Positions 53,708 through 62,700 of a stretch of 64,000 nt of DNA are shown piece after piece; positions within the stretch are counted from its first letter, which is position 1; each line of letters opens with the position of its first letter. The notes below the pieces were generated by a model. That model saw only the letters and a list, made by a program, of their open reading frames with translations, searched no databases and was not told where the DNA came from. Source of the DNA: SLJN01 sp964505385 (GTDB lineage: Bacteria > Bacteroidota > Rhodothermia > Balneolales > Natronogracilivirgulaceae); assembly GCA_964505385.1 (NCBI GenBank), contig CAZDIA010000007.1:36452-100451 (forward strand), read 5' to 3'. The translations under genes were made by a program, and so were the position numbers.

Positions 53708-56700
53708 TCAAAAAGAAAATTCCGGTGGATCGAACACTAAACTCTGAGGTCCGGTAGTCTGCTTCTGCATAGCATTAGTCACTCTGATTTCAACGCTGGT
53801 ATAATCACTGTCAAGTGAGTTGGGTATATGTGTTGTGTGTTCTATAGTGATTTCATCCGTTTCCGGTTCATCATAACTTTCCAGATTGACCCAGTCTGTA
53901 GTTTCAGTACCATCTTTAAGACGGAATTCTACTTCTATTACACCGGATACCGGATCATGGATGTTTTCAGCTTCGAAAGAAATGGTGAACATACCGGTTA
54001 GATTATTATAACCGATTTCTTCATCTGCAATAACCGGAGTTTCCGGTGGCTCGGTGTCCAGCACCACAGGACCGGTGTTTCTCGTATTAGAAATGCGACC
54101 CTGATTATTAACACTGCGGTAATTGATGTACACCTCTTCGCCTTCAGTGAGTTTGTCAGTAGAAATGCTGTAACTGGCAATGGGAGGCCAGATATAATAT
54201 CCAAACGGATCAATATTATACTCAAAATCAACCTCATCTCCTTCCGGCCAGTCACGTACATCGGTTCCGTCTTCTGAGGTTCCTACCGAATACTGAATTC
54301 CCTTTATGCCCGACTCCGGATCATTAAACGGACCGGTTACAAAAAGATCGAATTCATTTTCTTTAGGACGAACCTGTATTATCGGTGAGGCCGGATCCCG
54401 CGCATCATAAGCGATGCGCTCCATAGAAAGGATCTCACCGGTGTTACCGGCGTAATCCACAGCTCGTACGTGTGCATAGACCTCATCTTCAAAATTGGTA
54501 ATGACATCTTCGAAAGGATTACCTTCTCCTCCTTTGAGGACCGCAGAAAGGTCATCAGTGGTAAAGGATTCTTGCATGGCAAACTCCGCATCGGAGAGAG
54601 TTTCCGAATCTGTAACAGTATATTCGTAATGTGATACACCGGACTCATCATCGGTAGCTTCGGTCCATTTTACAGCGGTTTTGGGGTCGATTCGGGGTGA
54701 ATCTGGTAAATTATCCAAACTATAATCATCATGGAAAAACGAAGGAGATTCAAATACCGGGTCGAAAGTCGCCGTAGTTATAAGTTGGATAACCGGATCG
54801 AATCCGAGTACACTAAACATCGAATCATCAAATTCATCTTCTTCAACTCCTGAAGGCTCGGTATCATCATATCGTACCGGATCTTCGATATTCAGTTCGG
54901 GGCTGGTCATACCTGCATTATTAATAGCCCGCAGGCTTACATAATAATCTTCATCTTCTTCCAAATCAAAAGCTACGGATTCGCCGGATATTTGCTCATA
55001 ACCGCCATCCACGAATTCAAGAACCCCCGGCAGTGTTGACCATTCTACAATATCATCTTCACCTGCTTCGGTGCCAATAGCATATTCAATCTCATCAATA
55101 CCCGTCTCGCTATCTCTGGCACGTGCCTGTATATCTATAAGTTGTGGATTATTGGTCCAATATGCGGGTTCAGCGGCTTCATCATTGTAGCCGAGCACCT
55201 GATCCAATTCTGCAATGGGCTCATCAGGCGGATCAATATCCTCTTCATCCGGAAGCGGATTATATCCATCATCAACTGATTCACCCCCAGGTCCCACATC
55301 GAGTTCGAATGTTGCCCGACGAATGGCCGTAGTACCGGCCGGTCCTCTAACCTGCAACCCCATATTTATGTTCTTGGTATTAAAGTTTGGATCATTAAAA
55401 TCATTCCAATTAAAATTCAGTCCTGAAGTGCGTGTAGTAATCAGTTGGTATTCATCATCCTGCCCTATGCTTACATATTCATCAATTCCGTATGAAATTC
55501 CGGAGTCATCTCCGGAGCTACCGGTACCATCAACCAACTGTATAACCCCGGGTGTATCTTCGGTTACCTGTACACTTGTCTCAATAACCTCCTGTGGATG
55601 AGAAGCTGACCAGGTGATCTCCGCCATATTGTAAAAGTTATTGGAAGGACGGTCCGGGCTTACCGTGATGGAGTTTATTTCTGGTGGCTGCAACATTTCA
55701 GCCACTTCAGAATGCCGGTCACTGTATTCATCTATATATTCGGCAACATCATCACTAACTACATTTTCCACGCTTTCAAACCGGTAAACAAAGTTATCAA
55801 TCATGGCATACAGAGTGGATACTGTATTCGCCTGCATATCATAAAACTGTTCGATCTGATTGGTCAGACTCTGATGCGCCTCTACCATTGGCTCTCTCAC
55901 ATCCTGATGTGAAGCAAATACTTCATTTGCAAGATAATCCTCTTGAACTCTTATGTATTCCTCGTAACCGAGTTCGAACATATCATACCAAAGCCTCTTG
56001 TTAAGTTCTGTTAAATCATTTTCATCCGGAGGTGATACGCCGGCAGGTGGAGGAACGTCATGATTTTCGGTGAGTCCGTCATAAAGCTCCTGAGCCTCTG
56101 ATTTAGGAAATGTTGGCCCGGCTTGATACGCTGAATGCGACCGGTCATTCTTTAGATGATAAAGAATATTCAGTCTGTTCGCTGTTATAGCTGCCTCATC
56201 TTCAAACTGATGAGTTCCCCAATAATTAATTAAAACCGATGTCATGTCTTCAACCTCATCATCTATAGCATTGCCAATCATCTCTAAAGAGGGTAGTCGA
56301 TTATCCGCTCTATTTGCACCCACCCAACTACGATTTGCTTTGGCCACATGCAGCCGGTCAATGAAGTGTATCAAATCGTTATACATTTTAGCATAACCGA
56401 ATACAGAAGGATTCATATCAAGGGTAAAATCGTAAAGATCCAATGAACTGGAGTCCTGCTCATACATAACTGCATCCATTCCTTCAATCAGCGACTCCAC
56501 TTCCTGAATAGGCTCAATCATAGCCATACCCATCTCATCCATCAACTCTTCAAGATCTTCAGCATTTTCAGCTTGTTCATTGGCCACTTGCTCATTGAGA
56601 TCATAACCCGGAGCCTGGTTTTTGTAATTACCCGTAGATACGGTATCCCAGGATTCTACAGGTGAATCTTCTAAGGCATCGAGCATATCAGCGTAAGCAG

Positions 56701-59700
56701 TCTCAGTCATCTCCTGGATTTCTTCGGCTTCTTCAAGTGCCTCAGTCAATGTATTCGTTACGTCACCGGAGACTTCTTCAATATTAAAGTTAAGCAGCTC
56801 CATGATACTTTCTTTGATATCTTTAGAGTAACGTGGTGTAGTCACATTATCACGTAATCCGCTTTCCAGGTAAATTGAAAGATGGGCATCTAAAATTGAA
56901 GGTAAAGACCTTCCGGAGCTTTCCTCGTTGTCCCTCATTTGATCAGCCCAGGAGCTTCTGTTAAATTCATTCATTGCAAATAAGTTATACCCTGCCTCTT
57001 CTACCAATTCATCAGAGGGCATAACATCCTGTATATCAAATTCCTCTATTGCTTCCTGCGCTGCATCCAGCTCATCCAATAAACCAGCTATATAGTCTTC
57101 AAATTCATCTTTGTAGCCTTGTACTTCTGAAATCATATCGGCTTCATCACTCTCGCCCAAACCATAATCTACTTCCGGGCCTGAAGTAACCGATACCCAT
57201 CCAGAAACATCTCTACTGGCAATTTCGGCGCTGGCCGCACCAAACATCTCCAACCCTTCTTCATGGTGCTGTGCTACCGCAGCGTTGACTTCAACACCTG
57301 CACATCCAAGAAGTCTTACACACAACTCCGCATTAGCAGAACCATACCCACCCAACGGGTAATTCAGGTCAATATCAGCATCCGGAAGAGTGTACCAGAC
57401 GGAAGCATGCAACGCAGCTTCAAAATCGATTATGGCAACATCCAGACCTGCGTCAAAACCACCGTCAAAGTAAAAACCGATATCACTGGCAAGGAAGGTA
57501 GTGTAGGTTGTAAGCATGCCACCAAATATGTCTATATCTTTACTTCCCTGAATTCCCCATACAAATCCTTCACTTTCTTCTGTTTTGCCGGCAAAAAAAG
57601 TAATTTCACCTTGTCCATCCAGATATACCGGTATAGATAAATCTGAAACCAAACCTCCTTGTAACAGAAACTCATCAAAGGAGGGGTCATCAAATAAATC
57701 CATTTCAACGGAGAGATATGCTCCCGCACTGTACTCCAGGCCGGCAGGACTTCCGTCAAGACCAAGCTTCTGGCCCTGAACATCGATGTACATTCCCTGA
57801 TTAGTAAACTGCAGAAACGCCTGTCCGTCAAGTATGGTGGCTCCTGCTGCTCCTGCCACACCAATTTCTGCGTACAGCATGGTAGCAAAACCGGTTACAT
57901 CATCACCTGCTGATGGTGCGGCGTCCGGATCTACTAATTCATGCCCGAAGTCTTCAATGGCAGCATGAACAAAATCGATATCTTCATCGGAGGGATCATA
58001 GAAAAAACCTCCTCCAAAACCGTATGCTTCAACAACCGGTGGAAGAATTGGTACCGAAAGTGCCTCGACCGATGCAGCGGCAAACAGACCGAAAGAGAGC
58101 CCGTCCCGGTTTTCAAAGGTTCCGGCTACCATAGCACTTACCCCGTCTACACTGCCTACTTCAAACGAGCCTATTGCCGCAAGACGCAGCATCATGCCCT
58201 CGGCATCTGACTCATATTGCATGGACCCACTAACTTCGAGGACCTGACTCACTTCAAGGAAAATGTCGTCCATTTCAATTCTGCGGGTGCCACCATTTTT
58301 TGTTTCATAAAAAAGTAGTCCCCCTATACCGCTTTCAAATCCTCCGGAATCACCTTCACCACCAAGTGATAACTGCAGTGCATCATTACCACCGCCACAA
58401 CCATTATCACCTTGCACTTCAATTTCCGGATGATCTCCGAAGCAGAGAATCCTTGTTACTTCAATCGTCTCAGGTTCAGTATCATCAAGCTCATCTCCTA
58501 CCTGTCCTTCTTCATAATCATCATCGGTTTCCACTTCTTCTTCCGTGCCGCCAACAGTTACTTCAAAACCATCATCGTCACTTTCATAGTAGAATTGGCC
58601 GATTTCAAGTTCGGCAAATTCCATCAGCGTCAGCTTGCCGTTGCCGTCAAAGTTGCCGATATCTTCCACACCNNNNNNNNNNNNNNNNNNNNNNNNNNNN
58701 NNNNNNNNNNNNNNNNNNNNNNNNNNNNNNNNNNNNNNNNNNNNNNNNNNNNNNNNNNNNNNNNNNNNNNNNTCATCCTCAAAGTCAAACTCCGGCCCTT
58801 CAGCATCGACACTGATCTGGCCGTCATTATCGCGTGAGATCATTACACTGGCCGCGGCATCTTCTTCGACCGGCTCAGGCAGCGTAACGGTAAAGTTGGA
58901 TGCAAGTTCCACCCCGTCTTCCTCATCATAGCTGACGCCAAGACCATCCAGCGCCACATAATCTTCAAACAGGTCAAATCCGCCTGTGCCGATGTTGTCA
59001 ATACTGAACTCGCCGGCCGTGGAGATCATGAATTCATCATATTCCAGATCCTGCTCCAGAAATTCAATTTCCCCATCTTCAGATGACAGTTCCAACGCTC
59101 GTTGAGTAATTCCCACACTTATGCCGGAAAACTCGCCGGCCAGAGCTCCTTCAAACAGATCAAATTCCTGATCGGGCATTTCCGCCGTCGCTTCGCCGAT
59201 ATCAAAAACCAGACCTGGTGAATTAGATATACCATCCACACCTACTTGTAAATCGTCTACATCGATCAGAAAATCCTCGCCGATCATATCTTCAAAATCG
59301 ATGATGCCGTTGAAACCGACAATAAATTCATCTTCGCTCATATCCACAGAAACGGCTTCGTGCTCTTCCGGCAGAAATTCTACAAAACCGATGTCAGTAG
59401 ATTCATGCGGCCAATCATAGGCGGCGGTGCCATCCCAGTCTCCATCTTCATAAGCTGCCGCGAGGAACAAGGTATGGGAGCCGTCCTCTTCGGGAGGTGT
59501 AATTATGGAGGATTCCAGCCCGGCTGCAATACCCATTTCCGGATCGGAGCCTATTTGGATCTCAATACCATAGAGCCGGGCGGCAAATAAATCATCATCC
59601 TCTCCTCCGAGATCATCATCATGCGCATATTCATACAAATGCTCACCTTCAAGTGATTCATCCCAGGTATCGGTATAAGTGCCTGCCTCAACGGTGGCTT

Positions 59701-62700
59701 CTATACCGTCGGCCTGATCAAGCACGAGTGTTCCTGTGGCATCATGTCCTTCAAATACCGATGGAAGGTCGGCAAGAATACTGGCCTCGAGATACAAATC
59801 ACCGTCATCAGAGCCGATATCCAAACCGGTAAGCGTAACCGGCAGGTCAAGCTGGGACCCCAAATCGTATTCATCACCTTCTTCCAGCGTAAAGTCACCA
59901 TCAACGAGGTTATATTCATCGTCTGTCTCCAGGCTAAAACCTACATCTACTGAAGGGGGCGAATCATCGCCTTCAAGCGCCGGAATCACTACCGGCAAGG
60001 TATCGTCACCGGTACTTAGCTCATAACCACCGCCATCGAGATTTTCCAGATCGACAAGCTCTTCACCATCTTCATCAACCAGATCCACATAGGCGATATC
60101 TTCCGTCGGCAGCCCAAGCCGGTCCGGCAACACCGCCAGAATGCCACCACCTATGCTGAGTCCGTTATCTACATCCCAAATAACAAAAGGTTCTTCATCA
60201 TCAAAATCATCCGGACTCTCGCCTTCTGTTAAATATGCTTCGGCCCTTCCCTGAGTTGCCGCGATTGTGTTACCACCAATATTTATAGCAAACTCATCTT
60301 CAAAATTGAGATCCATGTCGAAGTAATCCTCGCCCTGATAAACCAGGCTTGCCGTACCGGAACCTGAAAACGAGATCCCATCCGGAGTTATCGAAATTTC
60401 CTGATCAGCTACATAACGGAAAACATTGTTGCCCTCCAGATCATCTTCTTCCTCGCTGATGGTAAATTCAGTAAGATCAGTCGCAACCTGCATGGCGAGG
60501 TTCGGTTGCAGTGTAGCCTCCCCGTCAGCTATGTAAAATTCAGGAAGTGCAAATAAGAATTCATTAAAAGTTACATCCACCGAAACATCATCGGTGCCGG
60601 CCGATCCGCTTCCGGTAATCTCAAGCCCGGAGCTGTCGAGCGTGGCCTGACTCATAGTCAGCGAAATCGGTGGATCATCAGGGTGACCATAACCCAGGGT
60701 GAACTCATCGGTAATCGTAATCTCTCCGTCACGAATTGCTCCGGTAAGCAAGTCGACCTCACCAGTTCCGGTAGCCGTAATTTCCTGCTCATTCGGAGCA
60801 GGCAGCACAGCCTCCATCGTACCCCCGACCCAGGCAGATTGCTCATCATCCACATAAGTGATATGCAGATTTGCATCGGTTACACTAAGGGCCACCGGAC
60901 CCATTTCTACCTCACCGCACGGCGAATAATCCGAGAGGGAACCCTCAAGTCCGCTTCCATCGATAATTTCGAGTTCTACGTTTGGCTCTTCCGGGCAGTC
61001 ATCTTCCGGCGGCTCAAAGGTGGGTATATCATAAAGTTCGCTATGCGCATACAGTGAAATATCCTGCTCGGGTTCACCATCAATTACTTCCCGCTCAAAC
61101 GATCCGCCTAAACTGTCCACCATTAATATGGGGGTATCATCATAACCGGGAATTAACGGGAGCTCTGCATCAACCGGTTCGTGGGCTTCTACCGAACCTG
61201 TGAGATAGCCTTCATCAAAACTGACATTATTAAAAGTTATGCCATCCGGCGGATCTAATGCGGTGCCTTCAAACTCTGGCAATCGCAATTCGAAGTCGAG
61301 TTCANNNNNNNNNNNNNNNNNNNNNNNNNNNNNNNNNNNNNNNNNNNNNNNNNNNNNNNNNNNNNNNNNNNNNNNNNNNNNNNNNNNNNNNNNNNNNNNN
61401 NNNNTGAGATCATGCAATTCATCACCGGGATCCACCTCGGCTGTTACGCTGCCTTCCACCATAACCGGCGAGGAGGGATCCCCCCCTACGACCACATCCT
61501 CTAATTGTACATCAACAACCTCGGGGGGATCCGCTTTATCCCACGCCGGAACATATAAGGTCAGCGATTCATCAGGTTTTGTACTAATTGCATATTCACC
61601 ATCTTCGGTTTCTGAAGCATCGACCAGCAGCTCTTCATCGTCTTCATCCCGCAGGCGTATGTAAGCCACCGATTCCGTTGGCAAGGGCAACTTTTCCGGA
61701 ATCAGCATTTCAGCGAAATAGGAAAAATTCGGATGAAAGCCTTCAGAATCGACATAAGCAATGCGCGAGTCGTTAAGATAAAAGTCGGCCCGGCCACTGG
61801 TTACTTCAAACGGATACAAATTGATTCGGAAATCATCGCTGTATTCAACAGTCAAGTCACTGTCGAATCCCTTGTCCTCGTAATAAACTTCAGCTTCGGC
61901 TGTTCCTTCGGTACCTATACCGGCAGAGTCAACCGTCACAACCGTTCCCAACTCCATATAGAGACCGGGATCAAGCATAGTTGTGGTATCGGCAGGTATC
62001 GCACTGAATTCCAGATCATCGTCGCTTGTGATGCCGGCTTCCAGTGCAAACCGTTCATCAAAAATGATTTCCCCTTCCTCGATTTGCAGGGTTTCCAAAC
62101 CCAGCAGTACTTGATCAAAGGTTACACCCATTTCTTCATCCCCTACTACGAAATCGTGACGGCCATCGATAAACAGGCCATCAGCCGAAAGGGTCGCTTC
62201 TTCGAGGCGGAATGTCAGAACTTCATCTTCATCGGGTATATCCCAGTAGAAAGGCCCGTCAATAACAAGTTCTCCATCTTTAATTTCCCCCTCCATGATA
62301 TCGATGGTTATGTCTCCGGTGGCTTCAATATTCCGGGAAAACTGCAAGCCCATTTCACCGCCAAGAACTCCCTCCTGACCTTCTTCTTCCGACCAATCCA
62401 ATTCAAGCAGAGATTCATTAATTTCTCCGGTAAACGGGCCGAATCCTACCGGGCAATCAGGATGTACATTTTCCAGCACTCCGTGCAATCCACCGCTATA
62501 CTGCAGCTCAATATTTTGATCCGGATTTTCGCCAAGACATTCAAAAGGGTCTCCCGCGATTAAGTCCCCGTGCACCCCCAGATCTACATATGGAGTGATA
62601 TCGGTTTCATCACCATCCAACTCCCATTCGGCACCGGCGTGCCCGCTGATAGCATCAACATTAACTGCATAACCGGCTCCGAACTCCCATTCGCAGTCAT

